From: Variovorax sp. YR216
GTDB taxonomy: Bacteria > Pseudomonadota > Gammaproteobacteria > Burkholderiales > Burkholderiaceae_C
DNA length: 64,000 bases
Reading direction: 5' to 3'
Assembly (NCBI RefSeq): GCF_900107745.1
Contig: NZ_FNRO01000009.1
Coordinates: 147,230-211,229, forward strand
Numbering within the stretch: the first letter of the stretch is position 1; each line of letters begins with the position of its first letter. The notes below the pieces were generated by a model that saw only the letters and a list, made by a program, of their open reading frames with translations, was not told the DNA's origin and ran no database searches. Shown one piece after another: positions 41,405 to 49,348 of the stretch. Made by a program: the position numbers and the translations under genes.

Positions 41405-42838
41405 ATGCCAGCCTTCGACCTCGTCATCCGCAACGCGCGCGCCGTCACGGCGAGCGACATCTTCGACTGTGACATCGCCGTGAAGGACGGCCGCATCGTG
41501 CAGCTCGGGCAGGACCTGCCTGGGGGTACGCGCGAAATAGACGCCGCCGGCCGCCACGTCACGCCCGGCGGCGTCGATGCGCATTGCCACCTCGACCAGC
41601 CCGAGCCGCCGCCCGTGCGCATGGCCGACGACTTCGACACCGGCACGCGGTCGGCGGCCTGCGGCGGCACCACTACCGTGATCCCCTTCGCGCTGCAGCA
41701 CAAGGGGCAGTCGCTGCGCGACGCGGTGGCCGACTACCACCAGCGCGCCGAAGGCAAGGCGCATGTCGACTACACCTTCCACCTGATCGTGAGCGACCCC
41801 ACGCCCAAGGTCCTCGAAGAGGAGCTGCCCGCGCTGATCCGCGAGGGCTACACCTCGTTCAAGATCTACATGACCTACGACAGCCTGAAGCTGGATGACG
41901 GCCAGATCCTGGATGTGCTGTCGGTGGCGCGCGAGCACGGCGCGATGGCGATGATCCACGCCGAGAACGCGGACTGCATCGAATGGCTGACGCGCCGCCT
42001 CGAAGCCGCCGGCCGCACCGCGCCGCGCTACCACGCCCACGCGCGGCCGATGCTGGTGGAGCGCGAGGCCACGCACCGTGCGATCGCGCTGTCGGAGCTG
42101 GTGGACGTGCCGATCCTCATCGTGCATGTCTCGGGCAAGGAAGCCGTCGAGCAGATCCGCTGGGCGCGCGCGCATGGGCTGAACGTGTTCGCCGAGACCT
42201 GCCCGCAGTACCTCTTTCTCTCGGCCGAGGACCTCGGCATCGACGACAGCTACCACGGCGCGAAATGCGTGTGCAGCCCGCCGCCGCGCGACAAGTCCAA
42301 CCAGCGCGTGATCTGGCAGGGGCTCGCGGACGGGCTCTTCACCGTGTTCTCGTCCGACCATGCCCCCTACCGCTTCGATGGCGACGACGGCAAGAAGGCC
42401 GGCGGCGAAGAGCAGCCTTTCCGTCACATCCCCAACGGCATTCCCGGCATCGAGACGCGCATGGCGCTGCTGTGGTCCGAAGGCGTGATGGCCGGCCGCA
42501 TCACGCCGCAGAAGTTCGTCGAGCTGACATCGACCAATCCCGCGAAGGCCTACGGCCTGCATCCGCGCAAGGGCAGTCTCGCGGTCGGCGCCGATGCCGA
42601 CCTGGTGATCTGGGATGAGCGCGAATTCGTGCTGCGCAACAGCCAGCTGCACCACAACGTCGACTACACGCCTTACGAGGGCATGCATCTCACCGCATGG
42701 CCGGGCATGACGCTCGCGCGTGGCGAAGTGGTCTGGGACGGCAGCCGCTTCACCGGCCGTGCCGGCGCGGGTCGCTTCCTGCACTGCGGTCATCCCACGC
42801 TGCTGCCGAGAGTGGCGGCTCCGAGACCCGCGCGCTGA
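41405..42838 (+). CDS. D-hydantoinase/dihydropyrimidinase-family cyclic amidase (copy 2)
   Basis: This 477-residue protein has His60 and His62 in GGVDAHCHLDQ, the Lys in SFKIYMTY, and the later His/Asp ligands in MIHAEN, IVHVSG and FSSDHAPY. It is closely similar along its whole length to copy 1 at 22185-23621; differences gather in the C-terminal 100 residues and surface loops. It is the last gene of the second sigma-54-type operon and has no racemase next to it. Having two near-identical enzymes in different operons suggests duplication and distinct regulation or slightly different substrates. Confidence 0.94.
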   Translation: MPAFDLVIRNARAVTASDIFDCDIAVKDGRIVQLGQDLPGGTREIDAAGRHVTPGGVDAHCHLDQPEPPPVRMADDFDTGTRSAACGGTTTVIPFALQHKGQSLRDAVADYHQRAEGKAHVDYTFHLIVSDPTPKVLEEELPALIREGYTSFKIYMTYDSLKLDDGQILDVLSVAREHGAMAMIHAENADCIEWLTRRLEAAGRTAPRYHAHARPMLVEREATHRAIALSELVDVPILIVHVSGKEAVEQIRWARAHGLNVFAETCPQYLFLSAEDLGIDDSYHGAKCVCSPPPRDKSNQRVIWQGLADGLFTVFSSDHAPYRFDGDDGKKAGGEEQPFRHIPNGIPGIETRMALLWSEGVMAGRITPQKFVELTSTNPAKAYGLHPRKGSLAVGADADLVIWDEREFVLRNSQLHHNVDYTPYEGMHLTAWPGMTLARGEVVWDGSRFTGRAGAGRFLHCGHPTLLPRVAAPRPAR

Positions 42839-42883
42839 ATCGAGGCGGAGTCCGCACCTCATGGCGGCAGCCAGTTCCCTGAA

Positions 42884-42901
42884 TTGAACAGATATGTTCA
42901 A
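42884..42901. promoter_or_regulatory. 18-bp palindrome upstream of sulfatase
   Basis: TTGAACA (42884-42890), spacer GATA and TGTTCAA (42895-42901) form perfect inverted arms in a short AT-richer patch, about 90 bp upstream of the sulfatase start. It is a likely site for the TetR protein encoded after the sulfatase. Confidence 0.6.
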
Positions 42902-42993
42902 ATCAGCGCAATTGATGTCATATCGCTACAAGCCCGTCAGCGGTACGACGTCGAGCAACGGAACGCGCCGAAGCGCCTCGAAAGGACATCAAG

Positions 42994-44787
42994 ATGGAGC
43001 CTGCCGACATCAGCCGCCGCAACCTGCTCAAGTCCGCCGGCCTCGGCGCCGCTGCCTCGTCGCTTCTCGGGGCGGGTGCGGCCGAGGCCGCCTCGCCGCA
43101 GAACGCAAGGCCGGGCGCCGCAAGCGGCACCTCGGGGCCCTACAACATCCTCTTCATCCTGACCGACCAGGAGCGGCACTTCCGCACCGGTGAACTGCCC
43201 CGCGGCTATCGGCTGCCCGGCCATGAGCGCCTGCTCGGCAGGGGCACGCTCTTCGAGAACCACCGCATCAATTCCTGCGTCTGCACGCCGTCGCGCTCGG
43301 TGCTCTACACCGGGCGCCACATCCAGCAGACGAAGATGTTCGACAACACCAACTTCCCCTGGATCGGCAGCCTCTCTCCAGACGTCGGCACCGTCGGCCA
43401 CATGCTTCGCGATGCGGGCTACTACACCGCCTACAAGGGCAAGTGGCACCTGACCAAGGAGTTCGAGTCGGTCAACGAGCTCGGCTCGCCGACGAAGATC
43501 TTCACCCAGGAGATGGAGGCCTACGGCTTCGGCGACTACTTCGGCGTGGGCGACATCATTGCGCACGATCGGGGCGGCTACCTGCACGACGGCATCATTT
43601 CCGCGATGGGCGTGAGCTGGCTTCGCGGCAAGGGCCGGGAGCTCGCGGCGCAGAACAAGCCGTGGTTCCTCGCGGTGAACCTGGTGAATCCGCACGACAT
43701 CATGTTCCTCGATACCGACCGTCCGGGCGAGAAGGTCCAGGCGAAGAACATGATCGGCCACATCCGGCCGGAACCTTCGGATCCGCTGTACGAGAAGCAA
43801 TGGCGCTTCGACCTCCCGGTGAGCTACGGTCAGGCGCTCGATGCCCCCGGCCGGCCGGCCGCGCATGCGGACTACCTGAAGTCGCACGACGGCCTCGTGG
43901 GCCATATCGCCAATGAAGACTGGCGCTGGCGGCGGCGCCACAACTACTACCTCAACTGCCTGCGCGACGTGGATCGCAACATCGTGGCGCTGCTCGACGA
44001 GCTCGACGCACTGGGCCTGGCCTCCAACACGGTGGTGGTCTTCACCGCCGACCACGGCGACCTCGATGGTGCCCACCGCCTGCATGGCAAGGGGGCGACG
44101 GCCTATCGCGAGCAGAACAACGTACCGCTCATCGTCGTTCATCCCGCGCACCCCGGCGGCAAGCGCTGCCAGGCGGTCACCTCGCATCTGGACATCGCGC
44201 CGACGCTCGTGAACCTCACGAACGCGAACCCCGACAAGAAGATGGAAATCACCGGGAAGCTGCCCGGCAAGGACTTCTCGCCGCTGCTGGCGCGGCCCGA
44301 GAACGCATCTCACGGCGCGGTGCGCGACGGCGCCCTCTATTGCTACAACATGTTTGCCTACATCGATGGCGACTTCATGCAGAAGGCCGTGGCCCTGATG
44401 ACCCAGCCCGAGGGCAAGGACAAGCTCAAGGCCGAGGTGAAGAACGGAACACTCGCCGCCGACCTGAAGAAGCGCGGAGCGATCCGCGCCGTCTTCGACG
44501 GCCGCTACCAGTTCAGCCGCTACTTTTCGCCCAAGCAGCACAACCGCCCCGAGACGCTGGATGCGTTGTTCGCACTCAACGACGTGGAGCTGTACGACCT
44601 CCAGCGCGATCCGCACGAGCTGCACAACCTGGCGCTGGACCGTCAGATGAACGCCGAGCTCCTCACGAGAATGAACGCCAAGCTCAACCGGCTCATCGAT
44701 GCCGAGGTCGGCGAGGACGTCGGCCAGATGCTGCCGCCCGGCGTGGACGGCGGATGGGTCGCCACCGACGCGGCCAGGGACGTTTGA
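42994..44787 (+). CDS. Cys-type sulfatase with Tat signal
   Basis: This 597-residue alkaline-phosphatase-fold sulfatase begins with a twin-arginine signal (DISRRNLLKSAGLGAAASS). Metal-binding Asp and Gln are in LFILTDQERH, and the formylglycine site is C-T-P-S-R in CVCTPSRSVLYTGRH. VVVFTADHGD supplies the later metal Asp/His pair. It hydrolyses sulfate esters in the periplasm once its Cys is oxidised to formylglycine; no formylglycine-generating enzyme is encoded in this window, so one must exist elsewhere. The Shine-Dalgarno AAAGGA precedes the ATG. It has its own TetR gene downstream. Confidence 0.92.
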   Translation: MEPADISRRNLLKSAGLGAAASSLLGAGAAEAASPQNARPGAASGTSGPYNILFILTDQERHFRTGELPRGYRLPGHERLLGRGTLFENHRINSCVCTPSRSVLYTGRHIQQTKMFDNTNFPWIGSLSPDVGTVGHMLRDAGYYTAYKGKWHLTKEFESVNELGSPTKIFTQEMEAYGFGDYFGVGDIIAHDRGGYLHDGIISAMGVSWLRGKGRELAAQNKPWFLAVNLVNPHDIMFLDTDRPGEKVQAKNMIGHIRPEPSDPLYEKQWRFDLPVSYGQALDAPGRPAAHADYLKSHDGLVGHIANEDWRWRRRHNYYLNCLRDVDRNIVALLDELDALGLASNTVVVFTADHGDLDGAHRLHGKGATAYREQNNVPLIVVHPAHPGGKRCQAVTSHLDIAPTLVNLTNANPDKKMEITGKLPGKDFSPLLARPENASHGAVRDGALYCYNMFAYIDGDFMQKAVALMTQPEGKDKLKAEVKNGTLAADLKKRGAIRAVFDGRYQFSRYFSPKQHNRPETLDALFALNDVELYDLQRDPHELHNLALDRQMNAELLTRMNAKLNRLIDAEVGEDVGQMLPPGVDGGWVATDAARDV

Positions 44788-44804
44788 TAGTGGTTCACAG
44801 GCCC

Positions 44805-45425
44805 ATGCCTGTTCCGGACGAACCCCGGAATGCAGCGCAGAGACGCATCCACGCCGCTGCGACCAAGCTCTTCGCGGATCTCGGTGTCACCCGCGTCAGC
44901 GTCAGCGAGCTGGCCGCGGCGGCCGGTGTCGCACGCGGCACCATCTACAACAACGTGGGGGATACCGAAGGGCTGTTCGAGAAGGTGGCCGCCCAGTTGG
45001 TGGGCGAGATGGCCGAGCGTGTCGAGCGCAGCTTCGGCAGCGAGAAGGATCCCGCGCAGCGCATGGCGCATGGCATTCGCCTGTACATCCGCCGCGCGCA
45101 TGACGAGCCCGACTGGGGCCGCTTCATGAACAGGTTCGGCTTCAGCAATGCCTCCATGCAGGCGCTGTGGGCCACCGATCCGGTCCAGAACCTGCGGGAC
45201 GGCATCGAGACCGGGCGCTACAAGATCCGCACCGAGCAGTTGCCCAGCGTGCTGGGCATGTTGACCGGCGCCGTCCTGGCCGCGATGTACCCGGTGCTGG
45301 AGGGGCACCGCACGTGGCGCGATGCCGGCTCGGAAACCGCGGAACTCGTATTGATTGCGCTGGGCGTCAGTCGCAGGGAGGCGAATCGCCTGGCGACGGC
45401 AGAGCTGCCCACGCTGGCCGACTGA
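44805..45425 (+). CDS. TetR-family transcriptional regulator
   Basis: This 206-residue regulator starts at ATG 44805. The helix-turn-helix domain spans residues 15-60 (RIHAAATKLFADLGVTRVSV, AGVARGTIYNNVGDTEGLFE), with Tyr-Asn in the position of the usual Tyr-x-H/N contact. The C-terminal helical ligand domain is of ordinary length. It follows the sulfatase by 17 bp, probably cotranscribed, and likely controls it through the palindrome at 42884-42901. Confidence 0.92.
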   Translation: MPVPDEPRNAAQRRIHAAATKLFADLGVTRVSVSELAAAAGVARGTIYNNVGDTEGLFEKVAAQLVGEMAERVERSFGSEKDPAQRMAHGIRLYIRRAHDEPDWGRFMNRFGFSNASMQALWATDPVQNLRDGIETGRYKIRTEQLPSVLGMLTGAVLAAMYPVLEGHRTWRDAGSETAELVLIALGVSRREANRLATAELPTLAD

Positions 45426-45480
45426 GACTGAGTGCGCATCGCATGGACATAATGTCGGGCTCCATTCCGAATCCATCCCG

Positions 45481-46737
45481 ATGCCCACCGCGCAGCTCTC
45501 CGTCTACTTCTTCCTGCAGGCCGCGTTCATCCTGCTCGCCTGCCGCGTCGTCGGCCGACTGGCCCAGAAGCTGGGGCAGCCCCAGGTTGTGGGAGAAATG
45601 ATCGCCGGCGTGATGCTCGGCCCTTCGCTCTTCGGCCTGCTCTTTCCGCAACTGCAGCAGGCGCTGTTCCCGAAGCCCACGCTGGGCATGCTCTACGTGG
45701 CCGGGCAACTCGGCGTCGGGATGTACATGTTCCTGGTCGGAACCGAATTCCGGGCCGACCACTTCCGGGACCGTGCGCGCAGCGCGGTTTCGGTGTCCAT
45801 GGCCGGCATCCTCGTGCCGTTCGGGCTCGCCTTCGCGCTCACGCCGTGGCTGCATACGGTGCCCGGACTGTTCGCCGAGAAGGCGCGGCTTTTCGAGGCC
45901 ACGCTCTTCCTGGGCGCGGCCATTGCCATCACCGCCTTTCCGATGCTCGCGCGCATCATCCACGAGCGCGGACTCTCCGGCACTTCACTGGGCACCCTTG
46001 CGCTGACGGCCGGCGCCTTCGACGATGCGGCCGCGTGGTGCATCCTGGCCGTCGTGCTGGCCAGCTTCAGCGGCGCCTGGGGCGGCGCGTGGATCGCCAT
46101 TGCGGGCGGCGCCGGCTATGCGCTGTTCATGGTGTTCATCGGCTCGCGCTGGCTGCGTCGGCTGGGGCGCAACCTGTCTGCGGACCAGCCGCTTCCGACC
46201 CCCGTGCTGGGTGTCGTGCTCATCCTGTTCTGCCTGGGCGCCTGGGCGATGGACGCGATCGGAATCCATGCCGTCTTCGGCGGCTTCCTGCTCGGCGCCG
46301 CGCTGCCCAAGGGCGTGCTCACGCAGAAGCTGCGCGAGCAGCTGCAGCCGGTCGTCGTGCTGTTCTTCCTGCCCATGTTCTTCACCTATTCGGGGCTGAA
46401 CACGCGGCTCGACATGGTGATGCAGCCCGCGCTGATGCTGGCCGCCATCGCCATCCTGTTTGCATCGTTTGCCGGCAAGGGCATCGCCTGCTGGGGCGCG
46501 GCCCGCCTGACGGGCGAGAGCAACCGCGACGCGATGGCGATCGGCGCGCTCATGAACGCGCGCGGATTGATGGAGCTGATCATCATCAACATCGGACTGC
46601 AGGCCGGCGTGATCGAGCCGGGACTGTTCGCCATCCTGGTGCTGATGGCGATCCTCAGCACCCTGATGGCCACGCCGCTGTTCAACTGGGTGACGCGTGA
46701 GCGCGCTCAGCGCTCGATGTCGTGGAGCGCGCGGTAG
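45481..46737 (+). CDS. CPA2-family monovalent cation:proton antiporter
   Basis: This 418-residue membrane protein has about twelve helices. Features of the CPA2/KefB family are LGQPQVVGEMIAGVMLGPSL near the N-terminus, the ion-binding Asp-Asp in GAFDDAAAWCILA and MNARGLMELIIINIGLQ near the end. It lacks the C-terminal TrkA-N domain of Kef proteins. It exchanges K+ or Na+ for protons by family. Its last 31 bp overlap the convergent ABC ATPase gene. Confidence 0.92.
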   Translation: MPTAQLSVYFFLQAAFILLACRVVGRLAQKLGQPQVVGEMIAGVMLGPSLFGLLFPQLQQALFPKPTLGMLYVAGQLGVGMYMFLVGTEFRADHFRDRARSAVSVSMAGILVPFGLAFALTPWLHTVPGLFAEKARLFEATLFLGAAIAITAFPMLARIIHERGLSGTSLGTLALTAGAFDDAAAWCILAVVLASFSGAWGGAWIAIAGGAGYALFMVFIGSRWLRRLGRNLSADQPLPTPVLGVVLILFCLGAWAMDAIGIHAVFGGFLLGAALPKGVLTQKLREQLQPVVVLFFLPMFFTYSGLNTRLDMVMQPALMLAAIAILFASFAGKGIACWGAARLTGESNRDAMAIGALMNARGLMELIIINIGLQAGVIEPGLFAILVLMAILSTLMATPLFNWVTRERAQRSMSWSAR

Positions 46738-47456
46738 ATCTCGGCCTCGATCTCGATCAGCGCCTTCTGGCCGCGCTCGCGCGGCCGCCCGACCGTGACC
46801 TCGAAGATCCGGTGGATGCGGCCCGGCCGCGGTGACAGGAGGACCACGCGGTCGGCCAGGAACACCGCCTCGCCGACGTCGTGCGTCACGAACACGATGG
46901 TGCGCCGCTCGCGTTCCCACAGGCGCAGGAGATCCTCCTGCAGCGCGACGCGCGTCAGGTGGTCGACCGCGCCGAACGGTTCGTCCATCAGCAGCACCTC
47001 GGGCTCGTTGGCAAGCGCACGCGCAATGCCCGCGCGCTGCCGCATGCCGCCCGAGAGCTGGTGCGGATAGGCATCCTCGAAGCCGGCCAGTCCGACGCGG
47101 GCGAGGCTTTCGAAGGCGCGTGCGCGGCGCTCGCGGCGTCCGTGCCCGCGCAACTCGGGCCCGAAGGCCACGTTGTCCGCGATCGTGCGCCAGGGCATCA
47201 GCGCCGGGTCCTGGAACACGAGGCCACGGCGCGGATCGGTGCCTTCGATCGGCCGGCCATCGAAGAGCGCGGTGCCGCTGCTCGGCCGTTCGAGCCCCGC
47301 GAGGATGTCCAGCAGCGTGCTCTTGCCGCAGCCGCTCGCACCGAGCAGGCAGACGAACTCGCCAGCGCGCACCCGCAGGTCGACGCCCTGGAGCGCGGTG
47401 ACGGGCGCCGGTCCGTCGAAGACCTTGCCGAGCGACTCGAGAACGAAATCGGACAT
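46707..47456 (-). CDS. ABC transporter ATPase (nitrate/sulfonate/taurine type)
   Basis: This 249-residue ATPase has Walker A GASGCGKSTLL, Q-loop GLVFQDPALMPWRT, signature LSGGMRQRAGIARA, Walker B VLLMDEPFGAVDH and FVTHDVGEAVF. It is the last gene of a reverse-strand operon of monooxygenase, permease, binding protein and ATPase. Its 3' end overlaps the antiporter gene by 31 bp. Confidence 0.93.
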   Translation of the reverse strand: MSDFVLESLGKVFDGPAPVTALQGVDLRVRAGEFVCLLGASGCGKSTLLDILAGLERPSSGTALFDGRPIEGTDPRRGLVFQDPALMPWRTIADNVAFGPELRGHGRRERRARAFESLARVGLAGFEDAYPHQLSGGMRQRAGIARALANEPEVLLMDEPFGAVDHLTRVALQEDLLRLWERERRTIVFVTHDVGEAVFLADRVVLLSPRPGRIHRIFEVTVGRPRERGQKALIEIEAEIYRALHDIER

Positions 47457-47472
47457 CGATCGAACGGTGCGC

Positions 47473-48513
47473 TCAGGGCTTCGCGGGCTGCGGGATGAAC
47501 GACAGGTCCACGAACTTCGCGGCGTCGTAGATCTCCTTCTGGAGACCCAGCGCCTGCTGGATCTGCTGCGTCTCGCGGATCTCGTCGAGCGAGACCGTGG
47601 GGTCGTTCGCCCAGATCGGCAGTTCGCGCTGCACCGCGGCGTCGGCCACCTTCGGGTCGACGCCGAGGCGCTTCGCATAGAAGGCCTTGTATTCGTCCAG
47701 GTGGGCCTTCGCGTATTCGTTCGAGCGGAAGTAGGCGCGCAGGAATTTCTGGACGACTTGCGGCGAGTTCGCGATGAAGGGGTTGTTCGCCACGATCACG
47801 CCGGTGTGGAAGCGCGGCAGGTAGTCGTAGCCGGCCGCCAGCACCTTGCCCTTGCCGGTCTGCTCGGCGAGCGAGGCAAAGGGCTCGTGGATGATGGTGG
47901 CGCTGACCGATCCGTTCTCCACCGTCGCCAGCGCTGCCGCGTTGACCCCGTTCGCGACGAACGAGACGGTGTCCAGCGGCACGCCTTCCTTCGAGAGGAT
48001 CGTGCGCGCATAGACGTCGAGGCCGGTGCCGAACGCGGCGGAGCCGACCGTCTTGCCCTTGAGCGCCGCGACCGAGGGCACATCGGGCGCACCGACGAGA
48101 TAGAACGGCCCGACGTGGCGGAACATCGACGCGACGATCGTCAGCGGCGCACCCTTGCCCGCCGCGACGATCGCACCGGTGGTGTTCCAGTCGGCCACGT
48201 CGATGTCGCCGCTCGCGAGACCCGCGACCGCGTCCTGCGTGGTGATGAATTCGAGTGCGAGACCTTCGTCCTTGAAGAAGCCTTTCTCGATGCCGAGCTG
48301 GACGCCGAGGCCGGTGACGCCCGGATAGCCCGCATAGCGAACCTTCTGCGCAGCGGCCTCGGCCGCCGGAGCCGGCGCCGCGGCGGCCTGTGGTTCGGGC
48401 GCCTGGCGCGAGCAGGCCGCGAGGAGCGCCATCCCGACGGCGAGCGTGGCGAGGCCGATGCGGTGCAGCCGCTGTGTGCGTGGAACGGAGGCGGGCGAAG
48501 CGGAGTGGGTCAT
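47473..48513 (-). CDS. ABC transporter substrate-binding lipoprotein (NMT1-like)
   Basis: This 346-residue protein has a lipobox in MALLAACSR, so it is probably anchored to the membrane by a lipid on Cys34, followed by an Ala/Pro/Glu linker. The receptor domain has YPGVTGLGVQLGIEKGFFKD and GDIDVADWNTTGAIVAAGK, the NMT1 type. It lies 16 bp before the ATPase gene. Its ligand is probably an organosulfur compound or related acid, judging from the monooxygenase in the operon. Confidence 0.91.
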   Translation of the reverse strand: MTHSASPASVPRTQRLHRIGLATLAVGMALLAACSRQAPEPQAAAAPAPAAEAAAQKVRYAGYPGVTGLGVQLGIEKGFFKDEGLALEFITTQDAVAGLASGDIDVADWNTTGAIVAAGKGAPLTIVASMFRHVGPFYLVGAPDVPSVAALKGKTVGSAAFGTGLDVYARTILSKEGVPLDTVSFVANGVNAAALATVENGSVSATIIHEPFASLAEQTGKGKVLAAGYDYLPRFHTGVIVANNPFIANSPQVVQKFLRAYFRSNEYAKAHLDEYKAFYAKRLGVDPKVADAAVQRELPIWANDPTVSLDEIRETQQIQQALGLQKEIYDAAKFVDLSFIPQPAKP

Positions 48514-48553
48514 GGATCGATCCGAAGGGAGAACGTGAAGGGCGCGCGGCGAT

Positions 48554-49348
48554 TCAGGCGGATCGCCAGCGCAGGAAAACCAGCCGCTCGAGCAGATCGA
48601 GCGCGGCGATCATCGCGACTGCGAGCAGCGTGACCAGCGCGATCAGCGCGAAGGTCTCGGCGGTGTCGAGCGCGGCGGTCGAGCGCGTGATCAGGTTGCC
48701 GAGCCCTTCCTTGGACGACAGCATCTCGGCGAACAGTGCACCGAGCAGCCCGACCGAAGCCGACACGCGCAGTGCCGCGAAGATCGTCGGCATCGCCGAG
48801 GGCAGGATCACCTTGAACACGGTCTGCAGCGTGCTCGCACGAAAGGCGCGCGCGACCTTGAGATGTTCGCGCCGCGTCTGCTTGATGCCCGCGACCGTGC
48901 TGTAGACGACCTGGAACACCGCGAAGAGGAAGACGATCGCGACCTTGTGCGTGAAGCCGATGCCCAGCCACAGCGCGAGCAGCGGCACGATCGCGACCTT
49001 GGGCACCGACATCAGCGCCGCGATGAAGGGATGGGCGAAGCGCTCGGCCGACGGCACGAGCACGAGCAGCACGCCAAGGCCGACGCCGCCGACGACCGCC
49101 GCCGCGTAGCCGACCGCGAACTCGGCCAGCGTGACGGCCGTGTGATGCAGCAGGCGGCCCTGCGTGAGCAGCGGCCCGAAGCTCTCGAGGACCGCCGTCG
49201 GCGCGGGCAGGTAGAGCGCGTTGACGGCGCCGAAGCGCACGGCCGACTCCCACGCCAGCAGCAGTGCGAGCACGGTCAGTGCTTGCGCCAGCACGATGCC
49301 CGGGCGGCGTGCATGGAGGCGCCGCAGCGGCGCCGCCTCAGACGACAC
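48554..49348 (-). CDS. ABC transporter permease (SsuC-like)
   Basis: This 264-residue membrane protein begins at GTG 49348 (VSSEAAPLRRL), inside the end of the monooxygenase gene with an 11-bp overlap; longer frames upstream are Arg/Ser-rich and unconvincing. About six helices and the coupling loop ALMSVPKVAIVPLLALWLG and TVFKVILPSAMPTIFAALRV are visible. The overlap indicates translational coupling to the monooxygenase. Confidence 0.91.
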   Translation of the reverse strand: MSSEAAPLRRLHARRPGIVLAQALTVLALLLAWESAVRFGAVNALYLPAPTAVLESFGPLLTQGRLLHHTAVTLAEFAVGYAAAVVGGVGLGVLLVLVPSAERFAHPFIAALMSVPKVAIVPLLALWLGIGFTHKVAIVFLFAVFQVVYSTVAGIKQTRREHLKVARAFRASTLQTVFKVILPSAMPTIFAALRVSASVGLLGALFAEMLSSKEGLGNLITRSTAALDTAETFALIALVTLLAVAMIAALDLLERLVFLRWRSA

